The translations under genes were made by a program, and so were the position numbers. From Ruminococcaceae bacterium UBA7127 (lineage in GTDB: Bacteria > Bacillota > Clostridia > Oscillospirales > Acutalibacteraceae): DNA of 13,987 nt. The stretch is from NCBI GenBank assembly GCA_002493005.1, contig DKXL01000009.1, forward strand, positions 15,079-29,065, read 5' to 3'. Position 1 is the stretch's first letter, and each line of letters begins with the position of its first letter. Below the pieces are notes generated by a model. The model was not told where the DNA came from, searched no databases, and saw nothing but the letters and a program-made list of their open reading frames with translations. This document shows positions 6,316 to 12,633 of the stretch, piece after piece.

Positions 6316-6328
6316 TTGTAATATACAA
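6316..6328. promoter_or_regulatory. second copy of the TTGTA-N3-TACAA palindrome
   Basis: TTGTA-ATA-TACAA repeats the same 5-bp arms and 3-bp spacer as the site at 6247-6259, centre to centre 69 bp. It lies between the surface-protein promoter and the XRE gene, so it may serve autoregulation. No convincing promoter for the XRE gene was seen; TTGTCA at 6347-6352 is a possible -35 with a poor -10. Confidence 0.45.
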
Positions 6329-6422
6329 TACCACAATTTTTCGTCTTTGTCAACTATTAGTTTATTTTTTTATTCCATAAGTTTACATATTTATCATAAA
6401 GTAGTATTTGAGGTGTATGCTA

Positions 6423-6710
6423 ATGATTGACTTGGGACAACGATTAAAAGACCTGCGAAAAGCAAAGGGGCTCACTCAGCAACAAGTCGCTGACAGAGTT
6501 TGGGTTACAAAAGCTATGATTTCAAGCTACGAGCTTTCGACAAGAGCACCGTCATATGAGGTGCTTATTAAGCTGTCAAAGCTTTTTGGTGTAACAACAG
6601 ATTTTTTGCTTGGTATTGAGAGCAGCCGTACTATAAACGTGAACGGTTTGACAGAAAAACAAATAACACTGATTAAATCCCTTGTTGATGAAATCAGACA
6701 AGGGACTTAA
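6423..6710 (+). CDS. XRE-family HTH transcriptional regulator
   Basis: The product is 95 residues. The N-terminal two thirds is a Cro/C1-type HTH: LGQRLKDLRKAKGLTQQQVADRV, then TKAMISSYELSTRAPS as the recognition region, then LIKLSKLFGVTTDFLLGI. A short tail (about residues 72-95, GLTEKQITLIKSLVDEI) is probably a dimerisation helix. This layout is common in small SinR/ImmR-like repressors. The start at 6423 was chosen because GAGGTG (6410-6415) ends 7 bases upstream. ATG 6417 is too close to it, and the TTG at 6408 overlaps it. The gene is divergent from the surface-protein gene, and the shared spacer holds two TACAA palindromes, so it is the prime candidate to regulate that gene and itself (inference). 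Confidence 0.88.
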   Translation: MIDLGQRLKDLRKAKGLTQQQVADRVWVTKAMISSYELSTRAPSYEVLIKLSKLFGVTTDFLLGIESSRTINVNGLTEKQITLIKSLVDEIRQGT

Positions 6711-6731
6711 AATTAATTTTATAAAATTTAA

Positions 6732-6761
6732 GGGCTGCCCCACTAAACAGTGAGTCAGCCC
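6732..6761. terminator. bidirectional terminator between XRE gene and rny
   Basis: GGGCTG (6732-6737) pairs with CAGCCC (6756-6761). An inner CACT/AGTG stem (6741-6744 with 6749-6752) is capped by AAAC. On the minus strand the stem is followed by TTAAATTTTATAAAATT, a suitable U-rich tail for rny. On the plus strand AATTTGTTC follows. Confidence 0.78.
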
Positions 6762-6777
6762 AATTTGTTCTGTTTAA

Positions 6778-8331
6778 TTATTTTGCAAAGTCTGTTGCTC
6801 GGTTTTCACGAATAATATTAACCTTGATCTGTCCGGGATATTCAAGCTCCTCTTCGATTTTCTTGCAGATTTCTCTTGCAAGCGGAATCATACGCTCGTC
6901 CTTGACAACCTCGGGTTTAACCATAACTCTGACCTCACGACCTGCCTGAATAGCAAAGGTACGTTCAACTCCGTCAAACGAAGAAGCAACCTCCTCAAGT
7001 TTCTGCAAACGCTTGATGTAATTCTCAACATTTTCACGTCTTGCACCCGGTCGTGCAGCCGAAAGTGCATCAGCCGCCTGAACAAGACAAGCAACTATTG
7101 TCTTAGCCTCAACGTCACCGTGGTGAGCGTGAATAGCATGGATAACAGCGTCGCTTTCCTTATATTTGCGGGCAAGGTCAACACCTATCTGAATATGTGT
7201 TCCTTCGACCTCGTGGTCAATAGACTTGCCTATATCGTGCAACAAGCCTGCACGCTTTGCAACGGTCGGGTCCATGCCCAATTCACTTGCCATCATGCCT
7301 GCAAGATATGATACCTCAAGCGAATGATTAAGTACATTTTGACCGTAGCTTGTACGATAACGAAGTCTGCCGAGTAATTTAATAATTTCAGGATGCACAT
7401 TGTGCACACCTGCTTCAAGCACGACTCTTTCGCCCTCGTGCTTAATGGTTGCGTCAACCTCACGTCTTGCCTTTTCAATAGTTTCCTCAATTCTTGCAGG
7501 ATGAATTCTGCCGTCGGAAATGAGTTTTTCAAGTGCAATTCTTGCAACCTCGCGCCTAACCGGCTCAAAACACGAAAGTGTGATAGCCTCAGGCGTATCA
7601 TCAATAATCAAGTCAACACCGGTGAGTGTTTCAATAGCTCTGATATTTCTGCCCTCTCTGCCGATGATACGACCCTTCATTTCGTCGTTTGGCAGCGGTA
7701 CAACCGAAATAGTTGCCTCGGCAACCTGCTCTGCTGCAAGTCGCTGAATAGCAAGCGAGATAATGTTTCTTGCCTTCTCATCAGCTTCGTCCTTAAGCTG
7801 TTCGGTGTATTCCATAATTTTAACCGACTTTTCGTGAACAAGTTCATTTTCAAGCTGTGAAAGCAAGTAGCTTTTTGCCTGTTCTGCAGTATAGCCCGAG
7901 ATTTTTTCAAGCATCTCAAACTGGCTCTTTTTGAGGGTTTCAATCTCCTCAAGTTTCGTATCAGCATCTTTGAGCTTTTTAGAAAGCTTCTCTTCTTTCT
8001 GCTCCATATTGTCAAACTTGCGGTCAAGGGTTTCTTCCTTTTGCTGAATACGTCTCTCCTGGCGCTGAACTTCTTTGCGGCGGTCAGAAATCTCTTTTTC
8101 GCTCTCGTTTCTGAAGCGATGCACTTCGTCTTTACCCTCAAGGACAATTTCCTTTTTGCGTGCTTCTGCCGTTTTGATAGCGTCTGCAACAATTCTCTTT
8201 GCCTCTTCCTCAGCACTTCCGATTTCCTTTTCGGCAGTACTTTTACGAATGGCAATTCCAAGGTAAATACCTGCACCGGCGCCTACAGCAAGCGCTGCAA
8301 CAATACAGATAATTGCAATCCATAACTGCAT
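6778..8331 (-). CDS. rny: ribonuclease Y
   Basis: The product is 517 residues, close to the roughly 520 of Bacillus RNase Y, the membrane-anchored endoribonuclease that starts mRNA decay in many Gram-positives. Seen in order: an N-terminal membrane helix (about 4-26); a long charged coiled coil rich in Glu, Lys and Arg (about 30-180); a KH domain containing GRIIGREGRNIRAIETLTG (about 210-270); and an HD domain with HDIGKSIDHE (metal-binding H365-D366) and HAIHAHHGD downstream. The C-terminal YPGQIKVNIIRE block is also typical. The start at 8331 is set by AAGGAGG 8 bases upstream; an in-frame ATG 30 bases earlier lies upstream of that RBS. It has its own promoter about 275 bp upstream and a long AT-rich leader. 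Confidence 0.97.
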   Translation of the reverse strand: MQLWIAIICIVAALAVGAGAGIYLGIAIRKSTAEKEIGSAEEEAKRIVADAIKTAEARKKEIVLEGKDEVHRFRNESEKEISDRRKEVQRQERRIQQKEETLDRKFDNMEQKEEKLSKKLKDADTKLEEIETLKKSQFEMLEKISGYTAEQAKSYLLSQLENELVHEKSVKIMEYTEQLKDEADEKARNIISLAIQRLAAEQVAEATISVVPLPNDEMKGRIIGREGRNIRAIETLTGVDLIIDDTPEAITLSCFEPVRREVARIALEKLISDGRIHPARIEETIEKARREVDATIKHEGERVVLEAGVHNVHPEIIKLLGRLRYRTSYGQNVLNHSLEVSYLAGMMASELGMDPTVAKRAGLLHDIGKSIDHEVEGTHIQIGVDLARKYKESDAVIHAIHAHHGDVEAKTIVACLVQAADALSAARPGARRENVENYIKRLQKLEEVASSFDGVERTFAIQAGREVRVMVKPEVVKDERMIPLAREICKKIEEELEYPGQIKVNIIRENRATDFAK

Positions 8332-8540
8332 TTCGGACACCTCCTTAAATTTGATTTTCAAAAATTTTAAATATCAATCAAATAACCTTTAAGGGTGCCG
8401 TTAAACAAGATATTCAATTTTCATTTTTACAAAATATTTTTTAATATGACATTCAAAAAAAAATGGTAAAATAACAAATAGCGTTATAAAAATTATAATA
8501 AAAAATATCTATATCAACGGCTCTTTTAAAGAGTCTGATT

Positions 8541-8575
8541 AAAAAAGAAACAAAAACAAAATGCACTTGTTTTTG
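8541..8575 (-). terminator. possible attenuator hairpin in the rny leader
   Basis: Read on the minus strand, CAAAAACAA (8575-8567) pairs perfectly with TTGTTTTTG (8559-8551) around a 7-nt loop, then TTTCTTTTTT follows (8550-8541). The stem is AT-rich and so weak. It lies about 35 nt downstream of the predicted rny start site, so it could cause premature termination. Confidence 0.4.
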
Positions 8576-8606
8576 CCGAAAACCGCATTTGCGGAATTCT
8601 AAAATA

Positions 8607-8635
8607 ATTCTATAATAAAAATGAACAAATGTCAA
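8607..8635 (-). promoter_or_regulatory. sigma-A promoter of rny
   Basis: On the minus strand, TTGACA (8635-8630) is separated by 17 bp from TAGAAT (8612-8607). The expected start near 8600 gives rny a leader of about 270 nt. Confidence 0.82.
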
Positions 8636-8695
8636 GAATAATTATGTGATAAATGCAAATAAATAATTGCAAATAGCTTGTATATCTTGTTATTT

Positions 8696-8713
8696 TTGTC
8701 AATACTCTGACAA
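8696..8713. promoter_or_regulatory. Rex-like inverted repeat upstream of gap (distal)
   Basis: TTGTCAATACTCTGACAA is an 18-bp inverted repeat (6-bp perfect arms, 7 with flanks). It follows the spacing of the clostridial Rex operator TTGTTAA-N4-TTAACAA. It is about 90 bp upstream of the gap -35. The regulator identity is inferred. Confidence 0.4.
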
Positions 8714-8790
8714 AGATGAACCAAAAACGCAAGGCAAATTCGTGATTTTTACATAAAATGTAAGAATTGGAAAAAATTTTCGTTAAATCT

Positions 8791-8808
8791 TTGTCAAACT
8801 ATTGAAGA
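8791..8808. promoter_or_regulatory. Rex-like half-perfect site overlapping the gap -35
   Basis: TTGTCAA-ACTA-TTGAAGA has the same left half as the distal site and a degenerate right half. Its right half covers the gap -35 box (TTGAAG), where a repressor would compete with RNA polymerase. Confidence 0.35.
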
Positions 8809-8830
8809 AATGAAAAAAATGTAATATAAT
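8802..8830 (+). promoter_or_regulatory. sigma-A promoter of gap
   Basis: TTGAAG (8802-8807), 17-bp spacer, TATAAT (8825-8830). Transcription would start near 8837, and AGGAGG follows at 8851-8856. Confidence 0.85.
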
Positions 8831-8864
8831 AAAGTTACCTTAGAATTTTAGGAGGAATTATTTT

Positions 8865-9896
8865 ATGTCAGTAAAAGTTGCAATTAACGGTTTTGGCCGC
8901 ATCGGTCGTCTTGCTTTCAGACAGATGTTCGGTGCAGAGGGTTACGAAGTAGTAGCAATCAACGATCTTACAGATCCTAAGATGCTCGCTGACCTTCTCA
9001 AGTACGATACTGCTCAGGGCGGTTACTGCGGAAGAATCGGTGAAAACCTTCACACAGTTGAAGCCGGCGAAAACTCAATTATCGTTGACGGTAAGGAAAT
9101 CACAATTTACGCTAAGCCAAACGCTGCTGAGCTTCCTTGGGGCGAAATCGGCGTAGACGTTGTACTCGAGTGCACAGGTTTCTATTGCTCAAAGGCTAAG
9201 AGTCAGGCTCACATCGATGCAGGCGCTAAGAAGGTTGTTATTTCTGCTCCGGCAGGCAATGACCTTAAGACAATCGTTTACAGCGTAAACGAAGGCACAC
9301 TTACAGCAGATGACACAATCATTTCTGCTGCTTCTTGCACAACAAACTGCCTCGCTCCTATGGCTGATACTCTTAACAAGTATGCAGAAATTCAGAGCGG
9401 TATTATGTCAACAATTCACGCTTACACAGGCGACCAGATGATTCTTGACGGTCCTCACAGAAAGGGTGACCTCAGAAGAGCAAGAGCAGGTGCTGCTAAC
9501 ATCGTTCCTAACTCAACAGGCGCTGCAAAGGCTATCGGTCTTGTAATTCCTGAGCTTAACGGCAAGCTCATCGGTTCAGCTCAGCGTGTTCCTGTTCCAA
9601 CAGGTTCAACAACAATCCTTACAGCAGTTGTTAAGGGTGCTGACGTTACAGTTGAAGGCATCAACGCTGCTATGAAGGCTGCTGCTTCTGAGTCATTCGG
9701 CTACAACGAGGATCCAATCGTTTCTTCAGACGTTATCGGTATGAAGTACGGTTCACTCTTTGATGCTACTCAGACAATGGTTTCTAAGATTGCTGACGAC
9801 CTCTATGAGGTACAGGTTGTTTCTTGGTATGACAACGAGAACTCATACACAAGCCAGATGGTTAGAACAATCAAATACTTCGCAGAGTTAGGCTAA
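8865..9896 (+). CDS. gap: glyceraldehyde-3-phosphate dehydrogenase (NAD, glycolytic)
   Basis: The product is 343 residues. It oxidises glyceraldehyde 3-phosphate to 1,3-bisphosphoglycerate in glycolysis, in the cytoplasm as a tetramer. The N-terminal Rossmann motif is INGFGRIGR (7-15), with D34 after the second strand indicating NAD preference. The active site is ASCTTNCLAP with C158, and H185 in STIHAYTGDQ is the base. RRARAGAANIVPNSTGAAKA, the phosphate-site region, and the C-terminal SWYDNENSYTSQM are typical. Codon choice differs from the neighbours (heavy AAG, AAC, GCT, CTC and TTC), as expected for a highly expressed gene. The start follows AGGAGG by 8 bases. It is a single gene between its own promoter and a strong terminator, not part of a gap-pgk-tpi operon here. 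Confidence 0.98.
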   Translation: MSVKVAINGFGRIGRLAFRQMFGAEGYEVVAINDLTDPKMLADLLKYDTAQGGYCGRIGENLHTVEAGENSIIVDGKEITIYAKPNAAELPWGEIGVDVVLECTGFYCSKAKSQAHIDAGAKKVVISAPAGNDLKTIVYSVNEGTLTADDTIISAASCTTNCLAPMADTLNKYAEIQSGIMSTIHAYTGDQMILDGPHRKGDLRRARAGAANIVPNSTGAAKAIGLVIPELNGKLIGSAQRVPVPTGSTTILTAVVKGADVTVEGINAAMKAAASESFGYNEDPIVSSDVIGMKYGSLFDATQTMVSKIADDLYEVQVVSWYDNENSYTSQMVRTIKYFAELG

Positions 9897-9923
9897 TCGC
9901 AACTTAACAGATAGTATTAACTT

Positions 9924-9957
9924 AAGGACGACCCCAAAAAGGTCGTCCTTTTTGTTT
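9924..9957 (+). terminator. intrinsic terminator of gap
   Basis: AAGGACGACC (9924-9933) pairs perfectly with GGTCGTCCTT (9941-9950) around CCAAAAA, followed by TTTGTTT. A strong rho-independent terminator. Confidence 0.95.
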
Positions 9958-9985
9958 ATCCTCAGAAATATAAGGAATATAATTA

Positions 9986-11617
9986 CTATTCGGCCCAATA
10001 TCCCATATATTTACCATCTTTTAAAAGCCTGATATGATTTTCTTCTATCGCAATGTCAAAATATTCGGTTTTGGGCGGTTCGTCCTGTGTTATTGCTTTT
10101 ATCCGCAATGTATCATCTTGAACATTAAAACTCAAATAATAGAAAGGCGATGCATAAGTATCGTAATACTCGAGTTCTCCGTTTTCACTAACCAATAATA
10201 CGAAAGTAAATATTCCTGATGTCGGTCCATATTCCAAAACACAGCTTTCATCTTTGCCGTCTTTGTCAATATCAAAAACAATAGTATCTATTACATTATC
10301 AACTTCGGGTTCTTCCTTTGCAAACACAGCACCGTCAGGCACACAGATTTCGGCTTTTGCTCCTGATGAATAAGCATAACTCGGAAGCTTTGACGATTTG
10401 TCGGCTACAAACTTCATTTCGTCATTTTCTTTTTTGAAAGTGTATTTAAACTTACCGTCATCTGTTTTCAACACTATATAGATCCCGTCATCTTCATAAG
10501 TTCCGTAAGCCATATAACTGCTTAAAATCGAATAAGAGAAAGAACCCGTATTATCAGTTGCAGATAAAGAAAGCGCAGCCATATCATTATTCGATTCGTA
10601 ACGATATGTAGTATTTGATAAAACAATATTTTGAGGCTTGGAAACATCGCCGACGGCATTCTCCGAAATGCCAAAATATTCTTTTTTAGGACTGGTAAGC
10701 AAACACACTGATGCAACAATAAGAGCAATAACCGAAACTACGATAATCCAAAAAGCAGGTTTCTTATAATTTAATATGCCTTTCACTCTTTTTTTAATGC
10801 CTGCTTCGCCAAAAGCCACAGGACAAGCCGCAATCATACGGTGATTTACACTAAAAGTTAATAATGCTTGAGAATAATCTGCTCTCTGCTCATTAGTCAA
10901 TTCTTTTACAACTCTCTCATCACAAGCAAATTCAACATCTCTGCAAAATAACACATATCCAAGCCACATCAAAGGATTAAACCAATGGAGAGCTAAAATT
11001 ATAAATCCAAACGGTTTCCAAAGATTGTCCTTTCTTCTGATATGAGCTTCTTCGTGAGCAATAACAAGTTCTTCGTCTTGCTTGCTCATATTAAACGGCA
11101 AATATATCTTGGGTTTAATTACTCCGAGAACAAAAGGTGAAACAACATTTTCGCTTTGATATACATTATCTCTAAGCAAAACGGCTGTACAGATTTTTTT
11201 GTGAACACGCCGATAACTGATGAATGTATATGCTAAAAGAATTACAATGCCCGTTGCCCATATAACAGAAAGAATAGGTATCCATATCTGCAATGGATTG
11301 ACACTTGCTTCAGATATGGACGCAAAAGAATCATTTATAATAGGATTTACAGTGCTGTTTATAATCGGAATACCTGTATGGATTGAGTTGCTTGAACCCG
11401 TCATTATTTCAGGACTGATAGTTTCAGCACTTGGAATTAAGCTCATTGCACTTTCAATAGAAAACGGAAAGATAAGGCGAATACCAACTATGCCCCATAG
11501 AAGAACCGTAATCCATTTTGGCGCTTTTTTCAGCAGTATTCTTAACAGTAATACTGAAAGAACTATCCAGCTTGCCGATATACTCATATTAACAATTTTT
11601 AAGAACACTTCACTCAT
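9986..11617 (-). CDS. M56 family (BlaR1/MecR1-type) membrane metallopeptidase
   Basis: The product is 543 residues. N-terminal membrane helices (about 11-30, 37-55 and 110-135) lead to a zinc protease domain with HEEAH at 188-192 and RRKDN following. NPLMWLGYVLFCRDVEFACDE supplies the likely third ligand, E229. Another membrane helix is at about 285-307 (FWIIVVSVIALIVASVCLL). The rest (about 310-543) is an extracytoplasmic domain that lacks obvious penicillin-binding motifs (no SxxK/KTG set that I can see), so the signal sensed is unknown. Family knowledge: such proteins sense a cell-envelope signal and trigger loss of the cognate BlaI repressor. The start is set by AAAGGAGG 5 bases upstream. 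It overlaps the stop of the BlaI-type gene by 8 nt, showing translational coupling. No beta-lactamase gene is next to it. Confidence 0.92.
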   Translation of the reverse strand: MSEVFLKIVNMSISASWIVLSVLLLRILLKKAPKWITVLLWGIVGIRLIFPFSIESAMSLIPSAETISPEIMTGSSNSIHTGIPIINSTVNPIINDSFASISEASVNPLQIWIPILSVIWATGIVILLAYTFISYRRVHKKICTAVLLRDNVYQSENVVSPFVLGVIKPKIYLPFNMSKQDEELVIAHEEAHIRRKDNLWKPFGFIILALHWFNPLMWLGYVLFCRDVEFACDERVVKELTNEQRADYSQALLTFSVNHRMIAACPVAFGEAGIKKRVKGILNYKKPAFWIIVVSVIALIVASVCLLTSPKKEYFGISENAVGDVSKPQNIVLSNTTYRYESNNDMAALSLSATDNTGSFSYSILSSYMAYGTYEDDGIYIVLKTDDGKFKYTFKKENDEMKFVADKSSKLPSYAYSSGAKAEICVPDGAVFAKEEPEVDNVIDTIVFDIDKDGKDESCVLEYGPTSGIFTFVLLVSENGELEYYDTYASPFYYLSFNVQDDTLRIKAITQDEPPKTEYFDIAIEENHIRLLKDGKYMGYWAE

Positions 11618-11987
11618 TTTGTCCTCCTTTCCGATAGGTATCTATCATCTGCTGAACCTTATCAAGTTCTGCATCGGAAATCTTTTGATGTTTTGTAAAT
11701 GCGGCAATAAAAGCCGGCAATGAACCCTCAAAAGTTTTGTCTACCATTTCTTGTATTTCGGCGGCTTGCACTTCGTCTTTGCTGATTAGAGATGTAACAA
11801 CCGTTTTTTCGTTTTTTAATACTCCGCGCTCGGACAATCTTTTAATAACCGTATATGTGGTAGTAGGCTTCCAACCGAGGTGTTCTTTACACAGGTTTAC
11901 AAGTTCACGGCTCTTTACGGGTTCGTGTTCCCATAAAATCAAACAAAAGCGATATTCACTTTCAAATACCTTTGGTGTTTCTTTCAT
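11610..11987 (-). CDS. BlaI/MecI/CopY family transcriptional repressor
   Basis: The product is 125 residues, the standard length. The winged helix-turn-helix (about 5-80) contains EYRFCLILWEHEPVKSRELV and the recognition region WKPTTTYTVIKRLSERGVL. The C-terminal 45 residues form the dimerisation/protease-target helices. Family members bind palindromic operators as dimers and are inactivated by the partner M56 protease, which is encoded immediately downstream with an 8-nt overlap. RBS GAAAGGAATG lies before the ATG. Two matching palindromes lie over the promoter (12002-12044), so autorepression is very likely. The regulated genes besides this operon are not shown in the window. Confidence 0.94.
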   Translation of the reverse strand: MKETPKVFESEYRFCLILWEHEPVKSRELVNLCKEHLGWKPTTTYTVIKRLSERGVLKNEKTVVTSLISKDEVQAAEIQEMVDKTFEGSLPAFIAAFTKHQKISDAELDKVQQMIDTYRKGGQNE

Positions 11988-12001
11988 AGTACCATTCCTT
12001 T

Positions 12002-12017
12002 CTCTAATCCATTAGAG
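12002..12017. promoter_or_regulatory. operator 1 (CTCTAAT-CC-ATTAGAG) of the BlaI/M56 operon
   Basis: A perfect inverted repeat with 7-bp arms lies between the promoter and the start codon of the repressor gene. Its centre is 26 bp from that of operator 2. Confidence 0.75.
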
Positions 12018-12026
12018 TTCATATAT

Positions 12027-12044
12027 ACTCTAACATATTAGAGT
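12027..12044. promoter_or_regulatory. operator 2 (ACTCTAA-CATA-TTAGAGT) of the BlaI/M56 operon
   Basis: A perfect inverted repeat with 7-bp arms sharing the CTCTAA/TTAGAG core of operator 1. It covers the -10 box of the promoter and much of the spacer, ideal for repression by the BlaI-type protein. Confidence 0.78.
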
Positions 12045-12055
12045 TGTGAAGTCAA
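12027..12055 (-). promoter_or_regulatory. promoter of the BlaI/M56 operon
   Basis: On the minus strand, TTGACT (12055-12050) is followed after 17 bp by TAGAGT (12032-12027), in an extended TGTTAGAGT context. The predicted start is near 12020, between the two operators. Confidence 0.75.
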
Positions 12056-12089
12056 GGTAATTTTATAAAAACAAAAAAGCGGCGTGACG

Positions 12090-12200
12090 GCGGCATGATG
12101 CCGCTCACAATTCGGCAACGTGACGTTGCATCCATTTTCGAGTAGATAGGTCGATATATTTTAATACGTCATTTGCCAGACAATAGCAATTCAAATCGGG
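12090..12200. repeat. repeat unit 1
   Basis: It starts with hairpin GCGGCA-TGA-TGCCGC (12090-12104), then TCACAATTCG. Its 3' part (12153-12200) matches 45 of 48 bases of 12348-12395 in unit 2. Relative to unit 2 it carries 26 extra bases (12115-12140) containing hairpin GCAACG-TGA-CGTTGC, bounded on both sides by TTCG. Confidence 0.8.
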
Positions 12201-12282
12201 AAAGGTTGATTTTAGCTTACGAAACAATGACAATTCGTTGTATGACGGCTATAAATTTAATATGCATTTTATGTTTCACGCG

Positions 12283-12415
12283 GTAGGGGCGACCATTGGT
12301 CGTCCGCGCGGTGGCAATATGCCGCTCACAATTCGAGCAGATAGCGTGATATATTTTAATACGTCATTTTCCCGACAATAGCAATTCATATCGGGCGATT
12401 GATAATCGCCCCTAC
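12283..12415. mobile_element. 133-bp MITE/REP-like element with 10-bp terminal inverted repeats
   Basis: GTAGGGGCGA (12283-12292) and TCGCCCCTAC (12406-12415) are perfect inverted termini. Each end also folds on itself: GGGCGACC/GGTCGTCC with loop ATT at 12287-12305, and GGGCGAT/ATCGCCC at 12393-12411. There is no coding capacity, so any movement would depend on an enzyme encoded elsewhere. It may equally be two separate palindromic repeats rather than one transposable unit. Confidence 0.55.
12311..12395. repeat. repeat unit 2
   Basis: It starts with hairpin GTGGCA-ATA-TGCCGC (12311-12325), continues TCACAATTCGAGCAGATAG, and ends with the 48-base segment shared with unit 1. It lies inside the terminal-inverted-repeat element 12283-12415. 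Confidence 0.8.
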
Positions 12416-12479
12416 AGGATGGGTTTTATTGGTATACGAGTCGATTCCTGCGTTATCAATAGAAAAATGCTTGACTCGG

Positions 12480-12520
12480 GCGGCGTGACGCCGCTCACAA
12501 TCCGAGCAGACAGCTTGATA
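12480..12520. repeat. repeat unit 3 (partial)
   Basis: Hairpin GCGGCG-TGA-CGCCGC (12480-12494) is followed by a stretch (12490-12520) matching 28 of 31 bases of 12321-12351 in unit 2. The downstream 48-base segment is absent. Confidence 0.75.
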
Positions 12521-12573
12521 GTATCTACACTTCTCCACCCGACCGTTTTCGAGCATTTTCCTATAAAGTAAAA

Positions 12574-12601
12574 AAGCAACCGTCTGTAAAGACGGTTGCT
12601 T
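12574..12601 (-). terminator. intrinsic terminator of ftsZ
   Basis: A perfect 12-bp stem, AAGCAACCGTCT with AGACGGTTGCTT, has a 4-nt loop (12586-12589). On the minus strand it continues into TTTTTTAC, a strong U tract, 33 bp after the ftsZ stop. Confidence 0.93.
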
Positions 12602-12633
12602 AAATTATATTGTATTAATTTTATTGTATAAAA

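Larger units (their letters stand above)
8332..8864. other. 533-bp AT-rich divergent spacer between rny and gap
   Basis: No gene is supported here. The spacer holds the rny leader and promoter (minus), two Rex-like inverted repeats, and the gap promoter and RBS (plus). Small hairpins include CCGC-ATTT-GCGG (about 8583-8594). A pair of ATTTGAT/ATCAAAT arms (8349-8355 and 8377-8383) lies just upstream of the rny RBS. No known ncRNA was recognised. Confidence 0.6.
12060..12572. repeat. gene-free cluster of degenerate, hairpin-rich repeats
   Basis: No supportable ORF lies in these roughly 500 bases. They contain three related units beginning with a short GCGGC-type hairpin and the string CCGCTCACAAT, a 133-bp element with terminal inverted repeats, and an extra small hairpin inserted in unit 1. 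The region is locally more GC-rich than flanking spacers. The pattern suits a family of dispersed noncoding repeats (REP/MITE-like). Confidence 0.8.

Noticed and set aside
6408..6422. TTG start at 6408 or ATG at 6417 for the XRE gene
   Set aside because: The TTG overlaps the Shine-Dalgarno sequence, and ATG 6417 is only one base from it. ATG 6423 has normal spacing.
7393..7860. 155-residue plus-strand ORF opposite rny
   Set aside because: It mirrors the RNase Y coding sequence, has no RBS or family resemblance, and is Cys/Asn/Ser-rich as expected for an antisense shadow.
7677..8276. 199-residue minus-strand ORF within rny
   Set aside because: It is the shifted frame of the low-complexity coiled-coil region, with a Lys/Arg/Ser-rich composition typical of a frame shadow.
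11220..11723. 167-residue plus-strand ORF opposite the M56 gene
   Set aside because: It is antisense to a well-supported gene with clear protease motifs, has no RBS, and its translation shows no recognisable domain.
12283..12415. Insertion sequence
   Set aside because: No transposase or remnant of one is encoded within or beside the inverted termini, so only a nonautonomous MITE/REP-like label is justified.
12090..12520. CRISPR array
   Set aside because: The repeated units are long, irregularly spaced and diverged, with similar rather than unique intervening sequence, and no cas gene is nearby.
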